38,677 nucleotides of DNA, from positions 1 through 38,677 of the forward strand of contig JBIQID010000011.1 of the NCBI GenBank assembly GCA_044508215.1, in the 5' to 3' direction. The notes under the pieces were generated by a model that was not told where the DNA came from, ran no database searches, and was given only the letters and a program-made list of their open reading frames with translations. Position 1 is the stretch's first letter. Every line of letters begins with the position of its first letter. Positions 8,206 to 16,538 of this stretch are shown here, in pieces. The position numbers and the translations under genes are program-made. This DNA is from JAEZFI01 sp044508215. Lineage in GTDB: Bacteria; Actinomycetota; Acidimicrobiia; Acidimicrobiales; Microtrichaceae.

Positions 8206-8805
8206 TCAGCCTCGTCCGGCCTTGGCGACGAGAGGTCGACCATAGGCCGAGACCGGCTCGATCGCCTTGGCAGCCGCTGCCTTCTTCTCCCGGTCGTTCC
8301 AGAAGGCGAACGCCCAGATGAAGCCGCCGAGGCCCACGCCGTAGATCAGCACCGCCACGACGTCCCGGATGATCATCTTGTTGATCGCGATCGGGATGTC
8401 GCCCCAGAAGCCCCACCACGACTCCCACGACCCGCCCGGGCCGATGATCTGGAGGTCGGGGCGCCAGGCGAGGTCGGAGTCCGCCCAGTTCAGGAACTCG
8501 TGCGGCAGCACGCCGTAGAGCCAGAACAGCACCAAGAAGACGTAGGTGGCCGCCACGGAGGCCTCGCCCCAGGTGATCGGCGTGCCGGGGGCGCGGCGCT
8601 TGGCCACCCAGAAGAAGGGCACCATCAGGGCCATCATCACGAGCGTGGACGCGATGTAGCGCACCTGGATGATGTTCGACGAGGCGAAGCTGCCGCGCTG
8701 GGTGCCGTCGGCCAGCCAGAGGAGGAACGCGATGCCCATCGGGAGCGCGAGCAAGGAGGCGAGGATGAACCCCTGCACCTTCAGATGCGTCTTCGTGATG
8801 TCCAC
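8206..8805 (-). CDS. membrane protein of unknown function, first gene of the respiratory operon
   Basis: 199 residues with about four hydrophobic segments (about 11-30, 48-66, 84-100 and 144-170). A Trp-rich loop lies between the last two, and the cytoplasmic C-terminus is basic. No cofactor motif and no recognised family. The GTG at 8805 has a GGAG 9 bases upstream. It ends 11 bases before the ferredoxin ATG, so the pair is co-translated. By position it may be the membrane partner of that ferredoxin (inference). Confidence 0.87.
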   Translation of the reverse strand: MDITKTHLKVQGFILASLLALPMGIAFLLWLADGTQRGSFASSNIIQVRYIASTLVMMALMVPFFWVAKRRAPGTPITWGEASVAATYVFLVLFWLYGVLPHEFLNWADSDLAWRPDLQIIGPGGSWESWWGFWGDIPIAINKMIIRDVVAVLIYGVGLGGFIWAFAFWNDREKKAAAAKAIEPVSAYGRPLVAKAGRG

Positions 8806-8856
8806 CGCAGCGGCTCCTGAACGTTCGAGACGGACTGGTCGGACTGGGAGGTGTCC

Positions 8857-8874
8857 TAGTGAAAACTCTCACAA
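8857..8874 (-). promoter_or_regulatory. candidate Rex operator upstream of the respiratory operon
   Basis: Reads TTGTGAGAGTTTTCACTA on the minus strand. Against the known actinobacterial Rex consensus TTGTGAA-N4-TTCACAA it matches 12 of 14 defined positions, with both half-sites at 6/7. It lies about 52 bases upstream of the first gene of the operon, where a bound repressor would block transcription. Rex itself is encoded at 26016-26669. In Streptomyces Rex is known to control nuo, cyd and rex-hem genes. Confidence 0.75.
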
Positions 8875-8998
8875 GGTCGGCAGGCGTGGCACGCTCGCCG
8901 GCGTGGGGTGAGGTTTACCACGCGGCGCGCACCGAGGACACATTCCGGTCGCAGCGCGGGGCGGCGGCGTGGGTCGACGGCGCGAGAGGGGCCCGGCT

Positions 8999-9029
8999 TT
9001 GGTCGCCGTCGCAGCCGTGGGCATAAAGT
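8999..9029 (+). promoter_or_regulatory. putative promoter of the cytochrome c / reductase operon
   Basis: TTGGTC at 8999-9004 could serve as -35. The -10 could be CATAAA (9022-9027, 17-bp spacer) or TAAAGT (9024-9029, 19-bp spacer). It is the only AT-rich -10-like stretch in this part of the region. It would give a leader of about 65 nt containing the GGGAG ribosome-binding site before 9102. Confidence 0.45.
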
Positions 9030-9101
9030 GAGGCCCGAACGGCGTAAGAACCTGCCGCCTGGCCGGACCTTGTCCGGTCACCGCCGAGACGGGAGTCAGC
9101 G

Positions 9102-9860
9102 TTGACCGAAGTACCCGAACACCTGCTGCAGCGGAGCAAGGCGCGCCGAGCCGCACTCGGGCTGGGCGGCGATGCGGGCGACGTCGCGGCGGCGTCCACG
9201 CCGAGCGCCGGCGGCGCGGTCGAGAAGGCTCCCGACGCTGCCGCTGCTGCACCGGCTGCGGCCGCGGCACCCGTGCCTGCGGCTCCACCCGAGCCCGAGG
9301 TGCTGCCCCCGTTCGTCGAGGCGGCGAAGAACCGCCACAAGATCCCGTTCTGGGCGGCGTCGGTCCTGGCGATCCTGCCCGTGTGGGCCCTCGTCTACGG
9401 CCTCACCAACGACAAGCCCACCCCGACCGAGGCAGGTCCGCTCACCTTGGGCGCGTCCGCCTACGGATCGTGCGCCGGCTGCCACGGCGCCAGCGGCGGT
9501 GGCGGTGCCGGCCCTGCGCTGAACGGTGGCCGCGTGGTCGAGGAGTTCCCCGAGATCGCCGACATGCTGCACTGGGTCATGGAGGGCACGCCCGGGTTCC
9601 AGGCGCTCGACATCCCCACCTACGGCACGAGCAACAAGCCCGTGGGCGGCGCCGGCACCATGCCCGGCTGGAAGGACAGCATGTCGGCCGAGGAGCTCAT
9701 CGCCGTGGTGCGCCACGAGCGTGAAGCCCTCAGCGGCGGCTCGTTCGACGTCGCCGAGTACGACGAGATCCAGGCGATGATCGACGAGCTCTACCCGGAA
9801 CGCTCGGCCGAGTTCCAAGCCGTGATCGACGAGTGGAAGAACCTCCCCACCGACGCCTGA
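9102..9860 (+). CDS. membrane-anchored monoheme cytochrome c
   Basis: 252 residues. The N-terminus is cytoplasmic and carries VPEHLLQRSKA (residues 4-14), the same motif as in the subunit IV protein encoded at 6100-6891. An Ala/Pro-rich linker (about 25-70) and a single helix (about 81-100) follow, then a cytochrome c domain with CAGCH (124-128) and a probable axial Met187 in AGTMPGW. The C-terminal 40 residues are helical and acidic. The TTG start has a GGGAG upstream. It is divergent from the b6-like operon and probably carries electrons onward from that complex to an oxidase (inference). Confidence 0.9.
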   Translation: MTEVPEHLLQRSKARRAALGLGGDAGDVAAASTPSAGGAVEKAPDAAAAAPAAAAAPVPAAPPEPEVLPPFVEAAKNRHKIPFWAASVLAILPVWALVYGLTNDKPTPTEAGPLTLGASAYGSCAGCHGASGGGGAGPALNGGRVVEEFPEIADMLHWVMEGTPGFQALDIPTYGTSNKPVGGAGTMPGWKDSMSAEELIAVVRHEREALSGGSFDVAEYDEIQAMIDELYPERSAEFQAVIDEWKNLPTDA

Positions 9861-11110
9861 TCCGCACCGACGTCCTGGTGGTGGGCGGCGGTCCGGCAGG
9901 GTCCGCGGCCGCCTACTGGCTCGCCCGTGACGGGCACCGCGTGGTCGTCGCCGAGAAGAAGGTGTTCCCGCGGGAGAAGACCTGCGGCGACGGCCTGACC
10001 CCCCGGGCGGTCCACCAGCTCCAGGAGATGGGCCTCGGCCCGCAGCTCGAGGGCTACCACCGCTACGACGGCCTCAGGGCGATCGCGCACGGGCGCACCC
10101 TCGAGATGCAGTGGCCGGACCACCCGGTCTTCCCGTCGCACGGCTACGTGGTGCGCCGGCGCGACCTCGACCGGTTCGTCGCCGAGAACGCCGAGGCAGC
10201 CGGGGCCGAGGTGCTGACCGGCCACGAGGCCGTGGGGCCGATCGTGCGCGACGGCATCGTCGAGGGCGCCACCCTCACCAGGAAGTCCGACGGTGCGACG
10301 ATCGAGGTCGAGGCGCGCTACGTCGTGGTGGCCGACGGCGCGAACTCCCGGTTCGGCCGGGCGCTCGGTACCGCCCGGAACCGCTCCTACCCGCAGGGCA
10401 TCGCCATCCGGGGCTACTACGAGAGCCCGATGCACGCGGACCCCTGGATCGAGTCCGCGCTCGACGTCCGCGACCGCAACGGCGCCTCGATGCCCGGCTA
10501 CGGCTGGATCTTCCCGGTGGGCGACGGGACCATCAACGTGGGCATCGGCCTGCTCAGCACGTTCCGGGACTACAAGTCGGTGAACACCACCCACCTCATG
10601 GAGGAGTGGGTGCACACCCTCCCCTCGCACTGGGGCATCGATCCGGAGAGCCCGCTCGCACCGGCCACGGGTGGCCGCCTGCCGATGGCCGGATCGATCG
10701 AACCGAAGGTCGGTCCCACGTGGATCGTCGTGGGCGACGCCGCCGGGTCGATCAACCCGTTCAACGGCGAGGGCATCGACTACGCCTACGAGACCGGCCG
10801 GATGGCGGCAGGTCTCGTGTCGGAAGCTCTCCGCACCGGCAGCGGGCGCCCGCTGTGGCGCTACCCCGAACTGCTCGACGCCGAGTACGGCCTCTACTTC
10901 AAGGTGGCGCGCCTGTTCGTGAAGGCGATCGGGCGGCCGGCCCTCATGCGCGAGCTCACCAGGGTGGGCATGCACAGCCGCACGCTCATGGAGTGGGTGC
11001 TCCGGATCATGGCGAACCTGCTGCGCCCCGACGAGCTGGGGCCGGCCGAGGCCGTCTACAAGGTGGCGGCGGGGCTCGCCAGGATGGTCCCGGAGCGGGA
11101 CGCGGCGTGA
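9833..11110 (+). CDS. geranylgeranyl reductase family FAD-dependent oxidoreductase (menaquinone reductase-like)
   Basis: 425 residues. The N-terminal dinucleotide fold has VVGGGPAGSAAAYWLARDG (about 15-33), and the second FAD contact is VVGDAAGSINPFNGEGIDYA. EKTCGDGLTPRAV is typical of the GGR/MenJ group. In mycobacteria MenJ saturates an isoprene unit of menaquinone, and genes of this family often lie next to nuoA in actinobacteria. The respiratory context here suggests the same quinone-modifying role. The GTG at 9833 lies inside the end of the cytochrome c gene (28-base overlap). No later start keeps the whole FAD-binding strand. Confidence 0.9.
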   Translation: MEEPPHRRLIRTDVLVVGGGPAGSAAAYWLARDGHRVVVAEKKVFPREKTCGDGLTPRAVHQLQEMGLGPQLEGYHRYDGLRAIAHGRTLEMQWPDHPVFPSHGYVVRRRDLDRFVAENAEAAGAEVLTGHEAVGPIVRDGIVEGATLTRKSDGATIEVEARYVVVADGANSRFGRALGTARNRSYPQGIAIRGYYESPMHADPWIESALDVRDRNGASMPGYGWIFPVGDGTINVGIGLLSTFRDYKSVNTTHLMEEWVHTLPSHWGIDPESPLAPATGGRLPMAGSIEPKVGPTWIVVGDAAGSINPFNGEGIDYAYETGRMAAGLVSEALRTGSGRPLWRYPELLDAEYGLYFKVARLFVKAIGRPALMRELTRVGMHSRTLMEWVLRIMANLLRPDELGPAEAVYKVAAGLARMVPERDAA

Positions 11111-11583
11111 TCGCCCTCCGGCGTGTGGGCGCGCTGCTCGCCGCGCTGGTGCTCGCATGCGGTCTCGCCGCCTGCTCCTCGGACGGCGACGACTCCAGCA
11201 CCTCGACCACGGACCCCTCGTCGTTCCCGCTGCAGTCGCCCACCGCGGAGGAGGCCGCCGAGGCGACGGGGCTGGTGCTGCCCAGCTCGATGACGGACTA
11301 CCGCTCGGCGAACTCCCCCACCGCCGCCCAGCTGGAGATCGGCTTCACGATGTCGGCCGCGGAGGTCGAGTCGTTCGCTGCGTCCTCGGGGCTCGAGCTG
11401 GTGCCCGACGAGCGGGTGATCATCCACTCGTCGCCGGTCTGGGGCGACCAGAACCCTCCGGGCGACCTCCGCAGCGGCACCGTCGACAAGGGCCGCTACC
11501 GGTCGAAGGTCGAGATCCGCACGAACTACAGCGAGACGCAGCCCGACGCCGCAGCGGTGCGGGTGCTCGTCACCCTTCGCTGA
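11107..11583 (+). CDS. putative lipoprotein of unknown function
   Basis: 158 residues. The signal peptide has a lipobox LAAC (Cys23), and a Ser/Asp/Thr-rich linker follows. The remaining 115 residues, a mix of helix and strand, match no family I know. The GTG overlaps the stop of the flavoprotein gene by four bases (GTGA), so the two are translated together. The 3' end overlaps the 3' end of the convergent pgi gene by 14 bases. It probably sits on the outer face of the membrane. Confidence 0.83.
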   Translation: MIALRRVGALLAALVLACGLAACSSDGDDSSTSTTDPSSFPLQSPTAEEAAEATGLVLPSSMTDYRSANSPTAAQLEIGFTMSAAEVESFAASSGLELVPDERVIIHSSPVWGDQNPPGDLRSGTVDKGRYRSKVEIRTNYSETQPDAAAVRVLVTLR

Positions 11584-13114
11584 ACCGCCGGAGGTCGTCG
11601 AGCGACACGCGCCCGGAACGACGCCCGGCGGCAGCCAGCGCCGCGAGGTCGCCGTCGGCCTGGGCACGGAAGAGCTGCCCGAAGGTGAACGACTCCCCCG
11701 GCACCGCCAGGTCGGAGGTCGGGGGCTCCAACACCTGGACCACCACGATGTCGTCCGGTCCGCCCTTGTGCAGCTGCCCGGTGGAGTGCAGGAAGCGGGG
11801 GCCGACCCCGAACGTCGTCGCGACGCCGAGCCGGCGGCCCAGGCGGTCGCGGATCACCGCCAGCTCGTCGAGCTGGGGACCACCGGGGTCGACGAACGCC
11901 GTGAACGCGAGGTGGTCGCCCGGGCGGACGAGCCCGAGCAGGTCCTCCGCTGGGACATCGGCAGGGGTGTCCGGGGCGTCGCCGGCGAGCACCTGGCGGG
12001 CGGCCACCTTCGCGGACTCGACGTCGGGCTGGTCGAAGGGGTTGATGCCGAGCACGCGTCCCGCGATGGCGGTGGCGAACTCCCAGAGGAGCACGAGCGC
12101 ACCGAGGTCGGTCTCGGTCTCGACCGGCATGGAGACCCTCGGCGCGTCGATGCCGGAGAGGGCGTCGCCCTCGGGCGGCGAACCGATGACCACGAGGAAC
12201 CGGTCCTGCGGGTTGGCCGCGGCGATGTCGGGAGCCTCTCCGATGACGGGGACGATGCCCACCCCTGCCTTCCCCGTCGACTCCGCGATCAGCTGCTCCA
12301 CCCAGGCGCCGAACGAGGCGATCCGCTGGTCGATGTAGAAGGTCAGCTTGTCCCGGCCGGCGCGTGCCGCCTCGGCGATCGCGACGCCGAGCGCGAGGCC
12401 GACGTTGTCCGCGTCGTCGGGACCGAGCGGCTCCAGCGCGTCGGCCATGTCGAGCGCCGACGTCGTGAGGGCCTCGCCGTCGGCACCCACGATCGCCGCG
12501 GGGACGATCCCGAACAGCGAGAGGGCGGCGAAGCGACCGCCGATGTCGGGGTCGTTCTCCCAGACCTCGGCGTACCCGGCGGAGCGCGCCGCCTCGCCCA
12601 GCGCCGAGCCGGGGTCGGTGATCACGGCGAAGCGGGAGGGGTCACCGGAGCGCTCCCAGAACCATGCGAGCTGTGAGCGGGTCTCCACGGTGGACCCCGA
12701 CTTGGAGGCGGCGATGTGGAAGGTGCGGTCCGCGGGGCAGGTCTCGGCCAGCCGGGCGATCGCGGCGGGGTGCGTCGTGTCGATGACGTGGAGCTGCGGC
12801 GAGCCCGGCCGTCCTCCGAAGGTCCGGGCCAGGACCTCGGGGAAGAGCGACGACCCTCCCATCCCCATCAGCACCACGTGGTCGGCGACGGCGGCGATCC
12901 GCTCGGCGGCCTCGGCGAGGTCGGGCCACACCTCGAGGGAGTCCTCGGCCGCGCCGAGCCACCCAAGGCGGTCGGCGACCTCGTCCGGGTCCGGCGAGAA
13001 CACGGTGTGGTCACGGCTCCAGAGGCGACCGACGACGTCGTCCTCGGAGAGGGCCTGCGTGGTCTGCTGGACGGGGAGGGCGAGGTCGGAGAGGTCGAAG
13101 CGAACGGCGATCAC
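11570..13114 (-). CDS. pgi: glucose-6-phosphate isomerase, actinobacterial Tal-Pgi type
   Basis: 514 residues. Interconverts glucose 6-phosphate and fructose 6-phosphate. The sugar isomerase signature ASKSGSTVET is present, followed by GINPFDQPDVESAK. The C-terminal GPRFLHSTGQLHKGGP is characteristic of the isomerase half of transaldolase-isomerase fusions, but no transaldolase domain is attached here. The GTG at 13114 fits because the protein family begins near this point and a -10-like TATCGT lies exactly 6 bases upstream. The frame is open to 13186, but that stretch lacks coding character. Confidence 0.92.
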   Translation of the reverse strand: MIAVRFDLSDLALPVQQTTQALSEDDVVGRLWSRDHTVFSPDPDEVADRLGWLGAAEDSLEVWPDLAEAAERIAAVADHVVLMGMGGSSLFPEVLARTFGGRPGSPQLHVIDTTHPAAIARLAETCPADRTFHIAASKSGSTVETRSQLAWFWERSGDPSRFAVITDPGSALGEAARSAGYAEVWENDPDIGGRFAALSLFGIVPAAIVGADGEALTTSALDMADALEPLGPDDADNVGLALGVAIAEAARAGRDKLTFYIDQRIASFGAWVEQLIAESTGKAGVGIVPVIGEAPDIAAANPQDRFLVVIGSPPEGDALSGIDAPRVSMPVETETDLGALVLLWEFATAIAGRVLGINPFDQPDVESAKVAARQVLAGDAPDTPADVPAEDLLGLVRPGDHLAFTAFVDPGGPQLDELAVIRDRLGRRLGVATTFGVGPRFLHSTGQLHKGGPDDIVVVQVLEPPTSDLAVPGESFTFGQLFRAQADGDLAALAAAGRRSGRVSLDDLRRFSEG

Positions 13115-13120
13115 GCGGTC

Positions 13121-13126
13121 ACGATA
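13121..13126 (-). promoter_or_regulatory. -10 element for a leaderless pgi transcript
   Basis: TATCGT on the minus strand fits TANNNT and ends 6 bases before the GTG at 13114. The predicted +1 is therefore the G of the start codon. There is no ribosome-binding site before this GTG. No clear -35 is seen. Confidence 0.5.
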
Positions 13127-13223
13127 GAAGGTGCCGTCCGACCCCGAACTTCGCCATCCTGAACGTCCCGTCAGGGCGTCGAGCACCTCACTCGACGCAG
13201 CACGCTTCCTGAGGGGATCCCGT

Positions 13224-13229
13224 TATCAT
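13224..13229 (+). promoter_or_regulatory. -10 element for the methyltransferase gene
   Basis: TATCAT fits TANNNT. The predicted start of transcription is about 13236-13237, coinciding with the in-frame GTG at 13237. That favours 13237 over the GTG at 13231. Confidence 0.45.
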
Positions 13230-13236
13230 CGTGCCG

Positions 13237-13920
13237 GTGGGTGGTGGATGGCGGTCGGTCGCCGAGCGGCTCGTGGGCTCGGGGACCGCAGACGAAGGCG
13301 GACGGCCGAGCCTCGGTCACATCATGCGGCAACGTCGCTGGGCGACGCTGTGGCGGACCTTCCCGGACCTCGCCGAGATGCGTGTCCTCGACCTCGGCGG
13401 CACCCCGGACGGCTGGTCCGCTGCACCGGTGCTGCCGGCTCAGCTCACCCTGGTGAACCCGAGCCCGCCGTCGGACGACCTCCCCGACGGCATGGAACAC
13501 GTCAGCGGCGACGCGTGCCAGCTCCCGGAGGAGGTGCGTGACGGCGGGTGGGACCTCGTGTACTCGAACTCGGTGATCGAGCACGTCGGCGGCCACGCCC
13601 GGCGCCAGCAGTTCGCCGAGGTGGCCCGCTCCTGTGCACCCTCCTACTGGGTGCAGACCCCGTACCGGTACTTCCCGATCGAACCGCACTGGCTCTTCCC
13701 CGGGTTCCAGTTCCTGCCGGTCCCGGCGCGCCGGGCGGTGGCCATGCGGTGGCCGCTCCACCCGGGTCGCCGCGACGACCCGGCGGCCGCGCTCGACGAG
13801 GTGCTCGACATCGAGCTGCTCTCGCGCACCGAGGTGTGCCGCTACTTCCCCGACTGCGAGCTGCTCGTCGAGCGGGCAGGCGGCCTCGCGAAGTCGCTCA
13901 TCGCCCTCCGCGTCGGCTGA
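13237..13920 (+). CDS. class I SAM-dependent methyltransferase, substrate unknown
   Basis: About 227 residues. The SAM-binding loop RVLDLGGTPDGW is followed by a short strand-rich core with DGGWDLVYSNSVIEHVGGHARRQQF, the usual motif IV/post-IV pattern. Then comes YWVQTPYRYFPIEPHWLFPGFQFLP, typical of small glycan- or lipid-linked methyltransferases of this superfamily. Substrate cannot be told from sequence. Start chosen at GTG 13237 from the position of the -10 box. GTG 13231 is also in frame. The stop abuts the stop of the convergent cysA gene with no gap. Confidence 0.8.
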   Translation: MGGGWRSVAERLVGSGTADEGGRPSLGHIMRQRRWATLWRTFPDLAEMRVLDLGGTPDGWSAAPVLPAQLTLVNPSPPSDDLPDGMEHVSGDACQLPEEVRDGGWDLVYSNSVIEHVGGHARRQQFAEVARSCAPSYWVQTPYRYFPIEPHWLFPGFQFLPVPARRAVAMRWPLHPGRRDDPAAALDEVLDIELLSRTEVCRYFPDCELLVERAGGLAKSLIALRVG

Positions 13921-14880
13921 TCAGACCGGCAACGGCTCCCGCTCGGGTGCGGTCGGACGAAGCCACACCTCGGCACCCGGCGCGAGCGGCGCCGACGCCG
14001 CCGCAGCTCGGCCCAGGTGCACGGTGACCGGCCCGTCGCCGGTGGTCGCCTCGACCCTCACCTCGGCACCCACCCGGATGACCCGCTCGACCACTGCCAG
14101 CGTCCCTCCGTCGACGTGCGCCGCCGCGACCTCGATGTCGTGCGGGCGCACCGCTTCACCACCGAGACGGGTGACGGGGCCCAAGAAGCCCATCACGAAC
14201 TCGTTGGCCGGTCGGTCGTAGAGGGTCTCGGGGCTGCCCACCTGCTCGATGCGCCCACCGTTGACGACGGCGATCTCGTCAGAAACTTCGAGGGCCTCCT
14301 CCTGATCGTGCGTGACGAGCACGGTGGTGACCGGGATCTCCTCGTGCAACCGGCGCAGCCACTCACGCAGCTCCCGTCGCACCCGTGTGTCGAGGGCACC
14401 GAACGGCTCGTCGAGGAGGAGCACGCGGGGCTCCACCGCCAGGGCACGGGCGAGTGCCATCCGCTGGCGCTGCCCACCGGAGAGCTGCGACGGGAGCCGG
14501 TCGGCGAAGCCGTCGAGGTGGACGAGCTCGAGCAGCTCCATGACGCGCCGGCGGATCTCGTCCTTCGGCCGCTTGCGGATCTCGAGGCCGAACGCCACGT
14601 TGCGGTACACGCTGAGGTGCCCGAACGCGGCGTAGTGCTGGAAGACGAAGCCGATGTCGCGGTGCTGCGGGCGCGTCGCCGTGACGTCGCGCCCGTCGAT
14701 CTGCACCGACCCGGAGTCGGGCTGCTCGAGGCCTGCGACGATGCGGAGGAGGGTCGACTTCCCGCCGCCGCTCGGCCCGAGCAGCGCTGTCAGCTTGCCG
14801 GCGCCGATCTCGAGCGAGACGTCGGACAGGGCGGTGAAGTCTCCGAAGCGCTTGCTGATGCGGTCGACGACGATGCTCAC
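13921..14880 (-). CDS. cysA: sulfate/thiosulfate ABC transporter ATP-binding protein
   Basis: 319 residues. Walker A GPSGGGKST (35-43), Q-loop Gln81, signature LSGGQ (133-137), Walker B LLLDEP (154-159) and switch His191. The N-terminal SIVVDRISKRFGDFTAL and the C-terminal TOBE-like domain (about 235-319) fit CysA. The GTG overlaps the cysW stop by four bases. It energises sulfate import through the two permeases encoded upstream. Confidence 0.93.
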   Translation of the reverse strand: MSIVVDRISKRFGDFTALSDVSLEIGAGKLTALLGPSGGGKSTLLRIVAGLEQPDSGSVQIDGRDVTATRPQHRDIGFVFQHYAAFGHLSVYRNVAFGLEIRKRPKDEIRRRVMELLELVHLDGFADRLPSQLSGGQRQRMALARALAVEPRVLLLDEPFGALDTRVRRELREWLRRLHEEIPVTTVLVTHDQEEALEVSDEIAVVNGGRIEQVGSPETLYDRPANEFVMGFLGPVTRLGGEAVRPHDIEVAAAHVDGGTLAVVERVIRVGAEVRVEATTGDGPVTVHLGRAAAASAPLAPGAEVWLRPTAPEREPLPV

Positions 14881-15701
14881 GAGGGCTGCTCCTTCTGGCG
14901 GACGACGGTGACGACGACGAGGCACGCGATGGCGACCACCGCCAGCACGAGGGACGCCGCGTAGGCGGTCACCTGCTCGAACTCGCCGTACTTCTGCTCC
15001 ACGAGGGACGTGGTGGTCTGGGTGCTGCCCAGGACGCCACCGGCGGTGACGACCTTGACCGCGCCGAACTCGCCCATCGCACGGGCGAGGGACAGCACGA
15101 GGCCGTAGGCGACGGCCCAGCGGATGGAGGGCAGGGTGATGCGGCGGAACGTCTGCCACGGACCGGCGCCCAGCGTGGTGGCCGCCTGCTCCTGGTCGGT
15201 TCCGATCTCCTCGAGGACCGGCGCCACCTCGCGGACCATCAGCGGGAGCGACACGAAGACCGTTGCCGCCACGATCCCCGGCATCGCGAAGATCACCTGG
15301 ACGCCGAGGCTCTCCAGCGCGCCGCCGAACCAGCCGAAGCGCCCGTACACCAGGATCAGCGCCAGTCCGGCGACCACCGGCGACACCGACAACGGCAGGT
15401 CGACGAGGCGGCTGAGCAGCTTCCGGCCACGGAACCGGTGCCGCACCAGCAAGAGCGAGACACCCACGCCGAACACGAGGTTGCAGACGACGGCGAGCCC
15501 CGCGGCGATCCCCGTCACCTTGAACGCGTGGAGCACCTCGGGCTGGCGAAGGGCGTCCCACACCGGGGCGATGCCGTCTTCGAAGGTCCTCCAGCCGACG
15601 AGCACGACCGGCACGAGGACCAGGCCGCCCACGTAGAGCACGACGATCCAGCGCATCGCCAGCCGGCCGGCCGTGGTGTTCCGAGGTCGACGCTCAGGCA
15701 C
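14877..15701 (-). CDS. cysW: sulfate ABC transporter permease CysW
   Basis: 274 residues with about six transmembrane helices. The permease coupling loop is EEIGTDQEQAATTLGAGPWQTFRRITLP, with the expected EAA...G pattern. The C-terminal ARAMGEFGAVKVVTAG is typical of CysW. The GTG at 15701 lies inside the end of cysT (8-base overlap). It forms the membrane channel with CysT. Confidence 0.93.
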   Translation of the reverse strand: MPERRPRNTTAGRLAMRWIVVLYVGGLVLVPVVLVGWRTFEDGIAPVWDALRQPEVLHAFKVTGIAAGLAVVCNLVFGVGVSLLLVRHRFRGRKLLSRLVDLPLSVSPVVAGLALILVYGRFGWFGGALESLGVQVIFAMPGIVAATVFVSLPLMVREVAPVLEEIGTDQEQAATTLGAGPWQTFRRITLPSIRWAVAYGLVLSLARAMGEFGAVKVVTAGGVLGSTQTTTSLVEQKYGEFEQVTAYAASLVLAVVAIACLVVVTVVRQKEQPS

Positions 15702-16536
15702 GGCGCACCGCCCACCGCTGGATCAGGTCGATCGCCACGAGGGTCACGAGCGACACGGCGAGGAGCACGGTCGCCACCGCTGCGGCCCCGGCCCGGTTGT
15801 CGTTCTCCATGAGGACCAGGATCCGGACCGATGCCACCTCGGTGCGGCCCGGCAGGTTGCCCGACATGAGCACGAGCGACCCGTACTCGCTGATCGCCCG
15901 GGCGAACGCGAGCGCTGCGCCGGCGGCGATCGCCGGCAGGAGCCGTGGGAGGAGGATGCGGCGGAAGATGGTGACCCGCCCTGCGCCGAGCGACGCGGCT
16001 GCCTCCTCCACCTCGGGGTCCAGCTCGAGGAGCACCGGCTGGACGGCGCGCACCACGAACGGGACGGTGACGAACAGCAGCGCCACGAAGATGCCCGCGC
16101 GGGTGTTCGCGAGCTGGATGCCGACGGGGCTCTTCGGTCCGTAGAGCGACAGCAGCACCAGGCCCGCCACGATCGTGGGGAGCGCGAACGGCACGTCGAT
16201 CACCATGTCGAGCACCGCCTTGCCGCGGAACTCGTCCCGCACGAGCACCCAGGCGATCAGCGTCCCGGCCACCACGTTCACGACGGTGACCAGGAGCGCC
16301 TCGACCACGGTGAGGCGCAGCGCCGAGGCGACGGCCTCGTTCGAGATCGTCGCCCAGAAGCCGCTCCACCCCTCGGTCGCCGACGTCACGACGACGGCCG
16401 AGAGGGGGAGGACCACGAGGAGGCTCAGCCAGAGGACCGAGACGCCCAGGCCCAGGCGGGTGCCGGTGACGATCCGGCGCGCCGAGAGCGCACCGGACCG
16501 TCTGGCACCCGCCACCGGGAGGTCGATCGACGCCAA
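15694..16536 (-). CDS. cysT: sulfate ABC transporter permease CysT
   Basis: About 280 residues with six helices. Family pattern DVPFALPTIVAGLVLLSLYG, then LDPEVEEAAASLGAGRVTIFRRILLP (EAA loop) and AFARAISEYGSLVLMSGN. The TTG at 16536 begins 2 bases past the stop of the binding-protein gene and is the best-placed start. It has no strong ribosome-binding site, so coupling to the upstream gene is likely. A GTG about 20 bases further in is an alternative. Confidence 0.92.
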   Translation of the reverse strand: MASIDLPVAGARRSGALSARRIVTGTRLGLGVSVLWLSLLVVLPLSAVVVTSATEGWSGFWATISNEAVASALRLTVVEALLVTVVNVVAGTLIAWVLVRDEFRGKAVLDMVIDVPFALPTIVAGLVLLSLYGPKSPVGIQLANTRAGIFVALLFVTVPFVVRAVQPVLLELDPEVEEAAASLGAGRVTIFRRILLPRLLPAIAAGAALAFARAISEYGSLVLMSGNLPGRTEVASVRILVLMENDNRAGAAAVATVLLAVSLVTLVAIDLIQRWAVRRA

Positions 16537-16538
16537 GG

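Larger units (their letters stand above)
8806..9101. other. divergent intergenic region between the respiratory operon and the cytochrome c / reductase operon
   Basis: About 296 bases with no convincing open frame. It must hold the promoters of both directions. The left part has an 18-bp Rex-type palindrome. The right part has a plausible promoter for the plus-strand operon and a GGGAG ribosome-binding site shortly before the TTG at 9102. The remainder is GC-rich with no further repeat that I can see. Confidence 0.7.
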
